Below are positions 1 to 7,806 of a stretch of DNA of 64,000 bases, piece by piece (positions within the stretch are counted from its first letter, which is position 1; each line of letters opens with the position of its first letter). The translations under genes and the position numbers were made by a program. The DNA comes from Pseudoduganella armeniaca (GTDB taxonomy: Bacteria > Pseudomonadota > Gammaproteobacteria > Burkholderiales > Burkholderiaceae_D), in NCBI RefSeq assembly GCF_003028855.1, contig NZ_CP028324.1:930001-994000 (forward strand), given 5' to 3'. Under the pieces are notes generated by a model, which had not been told where the DNA came from, ran no database searches, and saw only the letters and a program-made list of their open reading frames with translations.

Positions 1-1
1 G

Positions 2-220
2 TTCGCCTGGCGCACCCTGATCGCGGCCGAACTGGTGTTCGGCGCCTCGTCCGGCAAGGGCGGCCTGGGCTGGTACATCTTTCAGAACAGGAACGAACTG
101 TACACCGATAAAGTGTTTGCGGGCCTTGCCGCCGTGATCCTAATCGGCCTGGCAGTCGAAAACCTGCTGTTCGCTGCACTGGAACGGGGCACGGTGCGCC
201 GCTGGGGCATGCAGCGCTAA
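2..220 (+). CDS. ABC transporter permease, C-terminal fragment (nitrate/sulfonate/taurine type)
   Basis: The frame is open from the window edge, so only the last 72 residues are seen. The segment ELVFGASSGKGGLGWYI followed by a hydrophobic helix and a basic end (RRWGMQR) matches the C-terminus of inner-membrane permeases of the NrtB/SsuC/TauC family, which work with a periplasmic binding protein and an ATPase to import nitrate, sulfonates or similar anions. The nasT-nasS-nitrate reductase genes just downstream favour nitrate, but the fragment alone cannot decide the substrate. A long palindrome follows the stop codon and probably ends the transcript. Confidence 0.75.
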   Translation, partial: FAWRTLIAAELVFGASSGKGGLGWYIFQNRNELYTDKVFAGLAAVILIGLAVENLLFAALERGTVRRWGMQR

Positions 221-231
221 CCTACCACCGC

Positions 232-292
232 AAAACCGGGTCAGGTCTGTCATTCGGACAAATGTCCGAATGACAGACCTGACCCCGGTTTT
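232..292. repeat. Long palindrome between ABC permease and nasT (terminator-like repeat)
   Basis: Two arms of about 29-30 bases, reading AAAACCGGG-TCAGGTCTGTC on the left and its complement on the right, are perfect apart from one extra base and meet at a short A-rich centre. It starts 12 bases after the permease stop codon and ends in TTTT, so it could terminate transcription in either direction. Such a long, near-perfect inverted repeat looks like a member of an interspersed repeat family rather than a simple terminator. Confidence 0.8.
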
Positions 293-324
293 ATCCTGGC
301 GCGCTTCTTGCTCTGCAATGGAGT

Positions 325-924
325 ATGAGCCGCCATCTCCGCATCGTCCTTGTCCACCCGCCGCGTGAAAGCGATGCCTCGTTGCGCGCGGCCGCCCTGC
401 AGGCCGGGCTGGCCGAGGCCGGCTACCAGTTGGTCGCCTCGCTGCCGGCCGACATCCACCTGCCCGAACGCATCGCTCAGCTGCAGCCCGACATGATCAT
501 CGCCGACGCCGAGTCCGATGCGCGCGACGTGCTGGAGCACATCGTCGTCGCCACCCGCGACGAGCGCCGCCCCATCGTCATGTTCACGGAAGACGACAAG
601 ACCTCCTCGATGGAGGCCGCGCTGGAGGCAGGCGTGTCGGCGTACATCGTGGCCGGCCTGCAGCCGGAGCGCATCAAGCCGGTGTTGAACGTGGCGCTGG
701 CGCGCTTTCGCAAGGAGCAGAAGCTGCTGCACGAGCTGGCGGACACCAAGCACAAGCTGGCCGAGCGCAAGGTCATCGACCGCGCCAAGGGGGTGCTGAT
801 GGCGCGCCACGGCATCAGCGAGGACCAGGCCTACCAGCGCCTGCGCACGATGGCGATGAACAAGAACCTGAAATTGGCCGAGGTCGCGCAGCGGCTGCTG
901 GACGTGGAGGATTTGCTGGGATGA
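325..924 (+). CDS. nasT: NasT, ANTAR-domain transcription antiterminator for nitrate assimilation
   Basis: The 199-residue protein has an N-terminal response-regulator-like (pseudo-receiver) domain (about residues 5-125), a short coiled linker, and a C-terminal ANTAR domain (about 135-195; key stretch KVIDRAKGVLMARHGISEDQAYQRLR). ANTAR proteins bind a pair of hexaloop RNA hairpins and prevent early termination. In the NasS-NasT system the sensor NasS holds NasT inactive until nitrate or nitrite is present. The next gene is the NasS partner, and a fitting target RNA lies at 2232-2351. GGAG sits only one base from this ATG, so the start is less certain than the family call. Confidence 0.93.
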   Translation: MSRHLRIVLVHPPRESDASLRAAALQAGLAEAGYQLVASLPADIHLPERIAQLQPDMIIADAESDARDVLEHIVVATRDERRPIVMFTEDDKTSSMEAALEAGVSAYIVAGLQPERIKPVLNVALARFRKEQKLLHELADTKHKLAERKVIDRAKGVLMARHGISEDQAYQRLRTMAMNKNLKLAEVAQRLLDVEDLLG

Positions 925-957
925 TGCACAACACTGGTGCGCGTCGGGGATACGACC

Positions 958-2091
958 ATGCACATTGAAAAACAGGCCGTCCGCATCGGTTTCAATCCGC
1001 TGACCGACTGCGCCGCGCTGCTGATGGCGTCCGTACTGGGTTGCGACGAGCGGCACGGCATCCGGATCGTCCCCAGCCGCGAGGCCTCCTGGGCCGGCAT
1101 GCGCGACAAGCTGGTGACGGGCGAACTCGATGCGGCCCATGCCCTGCTCGGCATGGTGTACGGCACCCAGCTGGGCATCGGCGCCCAGCGCCACGACATG
1201 GCCGTGCTGATGCACCTGAACCGCAACGGCCAGGCCATCACCCTGTCGCGCCACCTGATGGCGCAGGGCGCCGTCGATGGCGCGTCGCTGGCGGGCCTCC
1301 TGCAAAGCGAACGGCGGCAGTACGTGTTCGCCCAGACCTTCCCGACCGGCACCCATGCGATGTGGCTGTATTACTGGCTGGCCGCGCACGGCATCGATCC
1401 GCTGCGCGACGTGCGCGCCATTACGATCCCGCCGTCGCAGATGGTCTACAACCTGGCGGAAGGGCATATGGACGGCTTCTGCGCCGGCGAGCCGTGGGGC
1501 CAGCGTGCCGTCATGGACGGCATCGGCGTGACGGTCGCCACCAGCCAGCAGATCTGGCCCGACCATCCGGAAAAGGTGCTGGCCACGTCGCGCGCGTTTG
1601 CCGACGCCCATCCGAACACCTGCCGCGCACTCATCGCGGCGGTGCTGGAGGCCAGCCGGTGGATCGACGCCAGTGACGAGAATCGCCGCGCGACGGCCGA
1701 GATCCTGGCCGGCGGCGCCGTCGTGGCGACCGACCGCGCCGCGCTGCTGCCGCGCATGCTGGGTCGCTACGACGATGGCATGGGCCGCCAGTGGCAGGAC
1801 GCCCATCCGCTGGCGTTCCACCAGGACGGGCAGGCCAACTACCCGTATCTGTCGGACGGCATCTGGTTCATGACCCAGCTGCGCCGCTGGGGCCTGCTCA
1901 AGGCGCACCCGGACTACGAGGCGACGGCACGCGCAGTCACGCGCGTGCAGCTGTACCGCGAGGCGGCCGAACTGGCCGGCGTGACCGCCCCCGCCGGCAC
2001 CGCCCGCAGCTCGACCCTGATCGACGGCCGGCTGTGGGACGGCAGCGATCCGGAGCGTTACGCCCTGGCTTTCCCGATACGGCAGCGTTAA
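958..2091 (+). CDS. nasS: NasS, cytoplasmic nitrate/nitrite sensor (NrtA/CmpA-like)
   Basis: This 377-residue protein belongs to the NrtA/CmpA binding-protein fold (stretches such as VRIGFNPLTDCAALLMAS, TFPTGTHAMWLYYWLA and GFCAGEPWGQRAV). It has no signal peptide or lipobox, which separates the soluble sensor NasS from the exported nitrate-binding NrtA. It directly follows nasT, 33 bases after its stop, so the pair is probably co-transcribed. NasS binds nitrate or nitrite and releases NasT. An upstream GTG at 937 is in frame, but the ATG at 958 is preceded by GGGGA at good spacing and is preferred. Confidence 0.9.
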   Translation: MHIEKQAVRIGFNPLTDCAALLMASVLGCDERHGIRIVPSREASWAGMRDKLVTGELDAAHALLGMVYGTQLGIGAQRHDMAVLMHLNRNGQAITLSRHLMAQGAVDGASLAGLLQSERRQYVFAQTFPTGTHAMWLYYWLAAHGIDPLRDVRAITIPPSQMVYNLAEGHMDGFCAGEPWGQRAVMDGIGVTVATSQQIWPDHPEKVLATSRAFADAHPNTCRALIAAVLEASRWIDASDENRRATAEILAGGAVVATDRAALLPRMLGRYDDGMGRQWQDAHPLAFHQDGQANYPYLSDGIWFMTQLRRWGLLKAHPDYEATARAVTRVQLYREAAELAGVTAPAGTARSSTLIDGRLWDGSDPERYALAFPIRQR

Positions 2092-2099
2092 CGCTGCAT

Positions 2100-2126
2100 T
2101 GCACCATTCTTGGGCGGCGCTGCACC
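2100..2126 (+). promoter_or_regulatory. Possible NtrC half-sites upstream of the nitrate operon promoter
   Basis: TGCACC occurs at 2100-2105 and again at 2121-2126, about 116 and 95 bases upstream of the predicted start site. TGCAC is the conserved half of the NtrC palindrome; the right half of the first site (TTGGGCG) is only a partial match. The distance suits an enhancer for the sigma-54 promoter at 2190. This is a weak motif call supported mainly by position. Confidence 0.4.
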
Positions 2127-2189
2127 GGGAGCACGCACCGCGCCCGCCATTTTTTCAGTCCGCCCCGTGTGATCCCTCTGACGAAAGCC

Positions 2190-2205
2190 TGGCACGGCTC
2201 TTGCA
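2190..2205 (+). promoter_or_regulatory. Sigma-54 (RpoN) promoter of the nitrate assimilation operon
   Basis: TGGCACGGCTCTTGCA matches the sigma-54 consensus TGGCAC-N5-TTGCA exactly, with GG and GC elements at the required spacing. Counting the C of TTGC as -12 puts the start near 2216, so transcription would begin just before the ANTAR hairpins at 2232. Sigma-54 promoters need an enhancer-binding activator, here presumably NtrC, which ties the operon to nitrogen limitation. Confidence 0.85.
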
Positions 2206-2231
2206 ACGGTACAGGCAGGTACAAGGGCAGG

Positions 2232-2283
2232 GGTCAACGGCGATCACTCCCACCAGCACAGCCGGCCTAACGAGGGGTTCGGC
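2232..2283 (+). ncRNA. ANTAR-type two-hairpin RNA, predicted NasT binding site
   Basis: Two small hairpins lie in the leader. The first has stem GGTC/GATC (2232-2235, 2242-2245) around the hexaloop AACGGC. The second has an outer stem GCCG/CGGC (2261-2264, 2280-2283), an inner CCT/GGG pairing and the hexaloop AACGAG (2269-2274). Both loops have A at position 1 and G at position 4, the known signature of ANTAR targets, and both begin AACG. A strong terminator follows 12 bases later, and the cognate protein NasT is encoded just upstream. The second hairpin can also close as an AACG tetraloop, so its exact fold is less sure. Confidence 0.8.
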
Positions 2284-2294
2284 AACAGGACAAC

Positions 2295-2351
2295 GGCGTC
2301 CGTGCAGTCACCGCGCATTTGCGAGCGGTGCTGCACGGGCGCCTTTTTTTT
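2295..2351 (+). terminator. Leader intrinsic terminator (attenuator) before narK
   Basis: A stem of about 19 pairs starts with GGCG at 2295 and closes with GCGCC at 2343, with one G-T pair and one bulge, and is followed by eight T residues (2344-2351). It lies between the sigma-54 start and the first coding region of the operon. It would stop transcription unless NasT bound to the preceding hairpins prevents it. Confidence 0.9.
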
Positions 2352-2382
2352 CGAGCTTGGAAACGATAAACGGGGTGTGAAA

Positions 2383-3684
2383 ATGACCAGCAAAGCTCAA
2401 AGCATCAAACTCTTCTCGTTCGACACGCCGCAGATGCGCGCCTTCCACCTGGCGTGGATGGCGTTCTTCGTCTGCTTCTTCGCGTGGTTCGCCTGTGCGC
2501 CCCTGATGCCGATCATCAAGGGGCAATTCCACCTGACCGTGGAGCAGATCGCCAACATCAATATCGCCGCCGTCGCCATCACCATCGCCGTGCGGATGGT
2601 CGTGGGGCCGATGTGCGACCGCTTCGGCCCGCGCAAGACGCATACCGGTCTCCTGCTGCTGGGTGCCATTCCGGTGTTCGGCGTCGCCTCGGCGCAAAGC
2701 TATGAAGGCTTCCTGTTCTTCCGCACCCTGATCGGTGCGATCGGCGCCAGCTTCGTCGTCACGCAGTACCACACCTCCGTGATGTTCGCGCCGCGCGTCG
2801 TCGGCACGGCCAACGCGGCCACGGCCGGCTGGGGTAACGCGGGTGGCGGCGTCACGCAGGCCACCATGCCGCTGATCCTGGCCGCCATCGTCATGCTGGG
2901 CGTGGACGAAGCCTTCGGCTGGCGCCTGGCGCTGGTTGTGCCGGGCGTGCTGATGGTGATCGTGGGCCTGCTGTACTGGCGCTTCACGCAGGACTGCCCG
3001 CAGGGAAACTACGCCGAGCTGCGCGCGGCCGGCATCGAGATCGAGGGCGGTAAAAAAGGCGGGTGGGACAGCTTCAAGCTGGCCGCCGCCAACTACCGCG
3101 TGTGGCTGCTGTTCGTCACGTATGGCGCCTGCTTCGGCGTCGAGCTGTTCATCCATAACGTGGCCGCCGTGTATTACGTCGACACGTTCAAGCTGTCGCT
3201 GAAGGAAGCCGGCATGGCCGCCGGCAGCTTCGGCCTGCTGGCGCTGTTTGCCCGGGCGCTGGGCGGCTTCGTGTCCGACAAGGTCGCGCTGCGCAACAGC
3301 CTGAATGGCCGCGTCACCCTGCTGTTCGTGCTGATGCTGGGCGAAGGCGCGGGCCTGATCTGGTTTGCCCATGCCGACAACGTGGCGATGGCCATCGTCG
3401 CCATGCTCAGCTTCGGCCTGTGCGTGCACATGGCCTGCGGCGCCACGTATGCGCTGGTGCCGTTCATCGACAAGCGCGCGCTCGGCGGCGTGACCGGCAT
3501 CATCGGCGCGGGCGGCAATGTCGGCGCCGTCGCCGCCGGTTTCCTGATGAAGGGCGTGGGCAGCACGCAGCAAACGCTCGTCATCCTGGGCGTGCTGGTC
3601 ACGGCATCCGCGCTGTGCGCCATCGCGCTGCGCTTTTCCGCTTCCACCAATGCAGAACACGCGCTGGCGCGTGCCGCAGCTTAA
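2383..3684 (+). CDS. narK: Nitrate/nitrite transporter, MFS (NarK/NasA family)
   Basis: The 433-residue inner-membrane protein has about 12 hydrophobic segments and the nitrate/nitrite porter signature regions (for example AGWGNAGGGVTQATMPLI and GIIGAGGNVGAVAAGFLM, the two Gly-rich nitrate signatures). It imports nitrate and/or exchanges nitrite for assimilation. The ATG at 2383 is chosen because the in-frame ATG at 2302 lies inside the leader terminator. It is the first gene of the operon narK-nirB-nirD-nasC-nasA. The transporter is called nasA in some species, where the name conflicts with the reductase. Confidence 0.93.
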   Translation: MTSKAQSIKLFSFDTPQMRAFHLAWMAFFVCFFAWFACAPLMPIIKGQFHLTVEQIANINIAAVAITIAVRMVVGPMCDRFGPRKTHTGLLLLGAIPVFGVASAQSYEGFLFFRTLIGAIGASFVVTQYHTSVMFAPRVVGTANAATAGWGNAGGGVTQATMPLILAAIVMLGVDEAFGWRLALVVPGVLMVIVGLLYWRFTQDCPQGNYAELRAAGIEIEGGKKGGWDSFKLAAANYRVWLLFVTYGACFGVELFIHNVAAVYYVDTFKLSLKEAGMAAGSFGLLALFARALGGFVSDKVALRNSLNGRVTLLFVLMLGEGAGLIWFAHADNVAMAIVAMLSFGLCVHMACGATYALVPFIDKRALGGVTGIIGAGGNVGAVAAGFLMKGVGSTQQTLVILGVLVTASALCAIALRFSASTNAEHALARAAA

Positions 3685-3695
3685 GGAGTCCTAGC

Positions 3696-6215
3696 ATGAA
3701 AATCGTCGTCATCGGCCACGGTATGGTGGGCCACAAATTCCTGGAATGCCTGGCCGAGCAGCATGCCAACGCCCAGGTCACCATCCTGTGCGAAGAACCC
3801 CGTCCGGCCTACGACCGCGTGCACCTGTCGGAATTCTTCGCCGGGAAGAGCGCGGACGAGCTGTCGCTGGTCAAGCCGGGTTTCTTCGACCGTGACGACA
3901 TGGTGCTGCAACTGAACGCGCGCGCCACGGCCATCGACCTGCAGGCGAAGACCGTCACCGCCAGCACCGGTGAAGTGCTGGCCTACGACAAGCTGGTGCT
4001 GGCCACCGGTTCGTACCCGTTCGTGCCGCCGCTGCCGGGCAAGGGCCGCAAGGACTGCTTCGTCTACCGCACCATCGAGGACCTGGAAGCGATGCTGGAG
4101 GCCGGCGGTCGCGTCAAGTCCGGCGTCGTCATCGGCGGCGGCCTGCTGGGGCTCGAGTGTGCCAAGGCGCTGCGCGACATGCACCTCGTCACCCACGTCG
4201 TCGAATTCGCGCCGCGCCTGATGGCGGTGCAGGTGGACGATGGTGGCGGGCGCGTGCTGCGCGCCAAGATCGAGGAACTGGGCGTGACCGTCCACACGGG
4301 CAAGAACACACTGCAGATCGTCGATGGCGAGCAGGGCGCGCACCGCATGGAGTTCGCCGACGGCACCCACCTGGACGTGGACATGATCGTGTTCTCGGCC
4401 GGCATCCGCCCGCGCGACGAGCTGGCGCGCAGCGCCGGCCTGGCGGTGGGGCCGCGCGGCGGCATCGCCATCGACAATACTTGCCGCACCTCCGATCCCG
4501 ACGTGTATGCGATCGGCGAATGCGCGCTGTGGAACGGCCAGGTGTTCGGCCTGGTGGCGCCGGGCTACGACATGGCGCGTGTGGCTGCGAAACACATGCT
4601 GGGCCAGGCGGCCGAGTTCACCGGCGCCGACATGAGCACGAAACTGAAGCTGATGGGCGTGGACGTGGCCAGCATCGGCGACCCGCACGCCAAGGAAGCG
4701 GGCGCGCGCAGCTACCAGTTCACCGACGAGAGAAAACAGGTCTACAAGAAGCTGGTGGTGTCCAGCTGCGGCAAATACCTGCTGGGCGGCGTGATGGTGG
4801 GCGACGCTTCCGAATACGGCACCCTGCTGCAGATGATGCTCAACAAGATGGAACTGCCCGAGTCGCCCGAGTTCCTGATCCTGCCGCAGGCGGACGGCAA
4901 GGCCAAGGCCGGCCTGGGCGTGGACGCGCTGCCGGCCGGCGCCCAGATCTGTTCCTGCAACGACGTCTCGAAAGGCGCGCTGTGCGAGGCCGTCGGCGGC
5001 GGCGCCACCTCGATCGGCGCGCTGAAGAAATGCACCGGCGCCGGCACGGCCTGCGGCGGCTGCGTGCCGCTCGTCACGCAGATCATGAAGGCCGAGATGA
5101 AGAAGCTGGGCATGGACGTCAACAACCATGTCTGCGAACACTTCGCGCACTCGCGCCAGGAGCTGTTCCACCTGGTGCGCGTTGGGGGAATCAAGTCCTT
5201 CGACGACCTGCTGGCGCGCCACGGCAAGGGTCTCGGTTGCGACATCTGCAAGCCGCTGGCGGCCAATATCTTCGCCACCTGCTGGAACGACTTCGTGCTG
5301 AAGAAGGAGCACGCCGGCCTGCAGGATTCGAACGACTACTTCCTCGGCAATATCCAGAAGGACGGCACCTACTCCGTCGTACCGCGCATGCCGGGCGGCG
5401 AGGTCACGCCGGACGGCCTGATCGCCGTCGGCCAAGTGGCGAAAAAATACGGCCTGTACACCAAGATCACGGGCGGCCAGCGTGTCGACCTGTTCGGCGC
5501 TCGTGTGGACCAGCTGCCGGCGATCTGGGAAGAGCTGATCGCGGCCGGCTTCGAGACGGGCCATGCCTACGGCAAGTCGCTGCGCACGGTGAAGTCGTGC
5601 GTGGGTTCGACCTGGTGCCGCTACGGCGTGGACGACAGCGTGGGCCTGGCGATCGAGCTGGAGAACCGCTACAAGGGCCTGCGCACCCCGCACAAGATCA
5701 AGTTCGGCGTGTCCGGCTGCACCCGCGAGTGCGCCGAGGCGCAGGGCAAGGACGTCGGCATCATCGCCACCGAGAAGGGCTGGAACCTGTACGTGTGCGG
5801 CAACGGCGGCATGAAGCCGCGTCACGCCGAACTGCTGGCGGTGGACCTGGACAAGGCCACGCTGGTGCAGTACATCGACCGCTTCCTGATGTTCTACAGC
5901 CGCACGGCCGACCGCCTGCAGCGCACCAGCACGTGGCGCGAGAACCTGGAGGGCGGCCTGGACTACCTGAAGCAGGTCGTCATCGAGGACAAGCTGGGCG
6001 TGGCCGCCGAGCTGGAAGCGGACATGCAGCGCGTGGTCGACACCTATGCGTGCGAATGGAAGGAAGCCGTCACCAATCCGGAGACGCGCAAGCGCTTCCG
6101 CACCTTCGTCAACAGCGAGGCACCGGACGACAACGTCGTCTTCATGGAAGAGCGCGGCCAGATCCGTCCGGCCACGGTCGAGGAACGCAAACGTATTCCC
6201 ATCAAAGTCGCCTGA
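3696..6215 (+). CDS. nirB: NAD(P)H nitrite reductase, large subunit NirB
   Basis: The 839-residue protein reduces nitrite to ammonium in the cytoplasm using NAD(P)H, FAD, Fe-S clusters and siroheme. Domain order is: FAD/NAD-binding oxidoreductase (about 1-400), a BFD-like [2Fe-2S] domain with C419xC421 and C453xxC456, a second cysteine pair (CDIC) near 510, a nitrite/sulfite reductase half-domain, and the [4Fe-4S]-siroheme ligands C635-x5-C641 and C675-x3-C679. Length is normal for NirB. AAGGAG lies 8 bases before the ATG and overlaps the narK stop, so the two genes are translationally close. Confidence 0.97.
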   Translation: MKIVVIGHGMVGHKFLECLAEQHANAQVTILCEEPRPAYDRVHLSEFFAGKSADELSLVKPGFFDRDDMVLQLNARATAIDLQAKTVTASTGEVLAYDKLVLATGSYPFVPPLPGKGRKDCFVYRTIEDLEAMLEAGGRVKSGVVIGGGLLGLECAKALRDMHLVTHVVEFAPRLMAVQVDDGGGRVLRAKIEELGVTVHTGKNTLQIVDGEQGAHRMEFADGTHLDVDMIVFSAGIRPRDELARSAGLAVGPRGGIAIDNTCRTSDPDVYAIGECALWNGQVFGLVAPGYDMARVAAKHMLGQAAEFTGADMSTKLKLMGVDVASIGDPHAKEAGARSYQFTDERKQVYKKLVVSSCGKYLLGGVMVGDASEYGTLLQMMLNKMELPESPEFLILPQADGKAKAGLGVDALPAGAQICSCNDVSKGALCEAVGGGATSIGALKKCTGAGTACGGCVPLVTQIMKAEMKKLGMDVNNHVCEHFAHSRQELFHLVRVGGIKSFDDLLARHGKGLGCDICKPLAANIFATCWNDFVLKKEHAGLQDSNDYFLGNIQKDGTYSVVPRMPGGEVTPDGLIAVGQVAKKYGLYTKITGGQRVDLFGARVDQLPAIWEELIAAGFETGHAYGKSLRTVKSCVGSTWCRYGVDDSVGLAIELENRYKGLRTPHKIKFGVSGCTRECAEAQGKDVGIIATEKGWNLYVCGNGGMKPRHAELLAVDLDKATLVQYIDRFLMFYSRTADRLQRTSTWRENLEGGLDYLKQVVIEDKLGVAAELEADMQRVVDTYACEWKEAVTNPETRKRFRTFVNSEAPDDNVVFMEERGQIRPATVEERKRIPIKVA

Positions 6216-6226
6216 GGAGAATTGTC

Positions 6227-6577
6227 ATGAAACGTGAAAATGTAGCCGCCAGCTGGACCGCCGTGTGCGGCGTCGACGATATCGTGCCGAACACCGGCGT
6301 GGCCGCGCTGTTGAACGGCGAGCAGGTCGCCGTGTTCCGCCTGCAGGATGGCCAGGAGCCGCGCGTGTTCGCCATCGGGAACTACGACCCGAACGCGCAG
6401 GCCGGCGTGCTGTCGCGCGGGCTGGTGGGCAACCTGGGCGAACGCATCGTCGTCGCCTCGCCGCTGTACAAGCACCACTTTGACCTGCAGACGGGCGAAT
6501 GCCTGGAAGCGCCCGAGAACTCCGTCCCGACCTGGCCGGCCCGCATCGATGGCGGCAAGGTCTGGGTGGGCGCCTGA
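6227..6577 (+). CDS. nirD: Nitrite reductase small subunit NirD
   Basis: The 116-residue protein has a Rieske-like beta fold without the cysteine/histidine cluster ligands, as is usual for NirD of the NirBD enzyme (the region GNYDPNAQAGVLSRG and LYKHHFDLQTGECLEAP). It supports the catalytic NirB subunit. It starts 11 bases after nirB with GAGGAG upstream, and the nasC gene follows within 10 bases, so it is clearly inside the operon. Confidence 0.95.
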   Translation: MKRENVAASWTAVCGVDDIVPNTGVAALLNGEQVAVFRLQDGQEPRVFAIGNYDPNAQAGVLSRGLVGNLGERIVVASPLYKHHFDLQTGECLEAPENSVPTWPARIDGGKVWVGA

Positions 6578-6587
6578 GGACGCACCG

Positions 6588-7796
6588 ATGAAACCCGCGC
6601 TGGTCGTCATCGGCAACGGCATGGCCGGCATGCGCACGGTGGAGGAGCTGCTGGCGCTGGCGCCGGGCATGTACGACATCACCGTGTTCGGCGCCGAGCC
6701 GCACGGTAACTACAACCGCATCCTGCTGTCGCCCGTGCTGGCCGGCGAGAAGACGGTGGACGACATCATGCTCAACACCCGCGAGTGGTATGCGCAGAAC
6801 GGCATCACGCTGCACGCGGGCGACCCGGTCGAGCACATCGATCGCCGCCGCCGCGTGGTGCGCGCGCGCTCCGGCCTGGAAGTGCGCTACGACCGGCTAC
6901 TGCTGGCGACCGGCTCGAAGCCGTTCATCATCCCGGTGCCGGGCCACCAGTTGCCCGGCGTGCTGGCGTTTCGCGACATCGGCGACGTCGACGCCATGCT
7001 GGCGGCCGCACGCGACCACCGCCACGCCGTCGTCATCGGCGGCGGCCTGCTGGGATTGGAGGCCGCCAATGGGCTGATGCGGCAGGGGATGGACGTCACC
7101 GTGGTGCACGTCACGGACGCGCTGATGAACCAGCAGCTCGACAAACCGGCGGCCAAGCTGCTGCAGGCGGCACTGGAAAAGCGCGGCATGCGTTTCCTGC
7201 TCGACGCCCAGACCAGCGAAATCACCGGCACCGAACGCGTCACCGGCGTGCGCTTCCAGGACGGCAGCGAGATCCCGGCGGACCTGGTCGTGATGACGGC
7301 CGGCGTGCGGCCCAACATCGCGCTGGCCCAGCAAGCGGGCCTGCACTGCGAGCGCGCCATCGTGGTGGACGACACGCTGCAAACCTACGATCCGCGCGTG
7401 TATGCGGTGGGCGAATGCGTGCAGCACCGCCGCGCCACGTTCGGCCTGGTCGCGCCGATCTGGGAGCAGGCCCGCGTCTGCGCCGCGCACCTGGCCGGCA
7501 CCGGCCACCGTCGCTACGTGCAGCAGGCCGCGCCCACGCGCCTGAAAGTCACCGGCATCGACGTCTACTCGGTGGGTGACTTCATCGGCGGCGAGGGCAG
7601 CGAGGACCTGGTGCTGCGCGACGCCCGCCGTGGCGTCTACAAGCGCCTGGTGCTCGACGGCGGCCGCCTGGCCGGCGCGGTGCTGTACGGCGACGTGCAG
7701 GACGGCCCGTGGTACTTCGACCTGATCCAGAAGGGCGCGGACGTCTCCGCGCTGCGCCATCATTTGCTGTTCGGCCCCGTGCCGCAGGCAGCCTGA
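6588..7796 (+). CDS. nasC: FAD/NAD(P)H oxidoreductase, electron-transfer subunit of assimilatory nitrate reductase
   Basis: The 402-residue protein has two Rossmann dinucleotide motifs (VVIGNGMAG at about residue 7 and VVIGGGLLGLEAANG at about 147) and the C-terminal GEC motif of the nitrite reductase/rubredoxin reductase family. It resembles the N-terminal half of NirB but has no BFD-like [2Fe-2S] domain. Lying between nirD and nasA, it most likely passes electrons from NAD(P)H to the nitrate reductase, as NasC does in Klebsiella. Gaps to both neighbours are 10 bases. A rubredoxin reductase role is possible but not supported by context. Confidence 0.82.
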   Translation: MKPALVVIGNGMAGMRTVEELLALAPGMYDITVFGAEPHGNYNRILLSPVLAGEKTVDDIMLNTREWYAQNGITLHAGDPVEHIDRRRRVVRARSGLEVRYDRLLLATGSKPFIIPVPGHQLPGVLAFRDIGDVDAMLAAARDHRHAVVIGGGLLGLEAANGLMRQGMDVTVVHVTDALMNQQLDKPAAKLLQAALEKRGMRFLLDAQTSEITGTERVTGVRFQDGSEIPADLVVMTAGVRPNIALAQQAGLHCERAIVVDDTLQTYDPRVYAVGECVQHRRATFGLVAPIWEQARVCAAHLAGTGHRRYVQQAAPTRLKVTGIDVYSVGDFIGGEGSEDLVLRDARRGVYKRLVLDGGRLAGAVLYGDVQDGPWYFDLIQKGADVSALRHHLLFGPVPQAA

Positions 7797-7806
7797 AAGC
7801 CTAGCC

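Noticed and set aside
2302..2382. In-frame N-terminal extension of narK from ATG 2302.
   Set aside because: It would be encoded by the leader terminator and its T run, and adds a Cys-rich segment not found in this transporter family.
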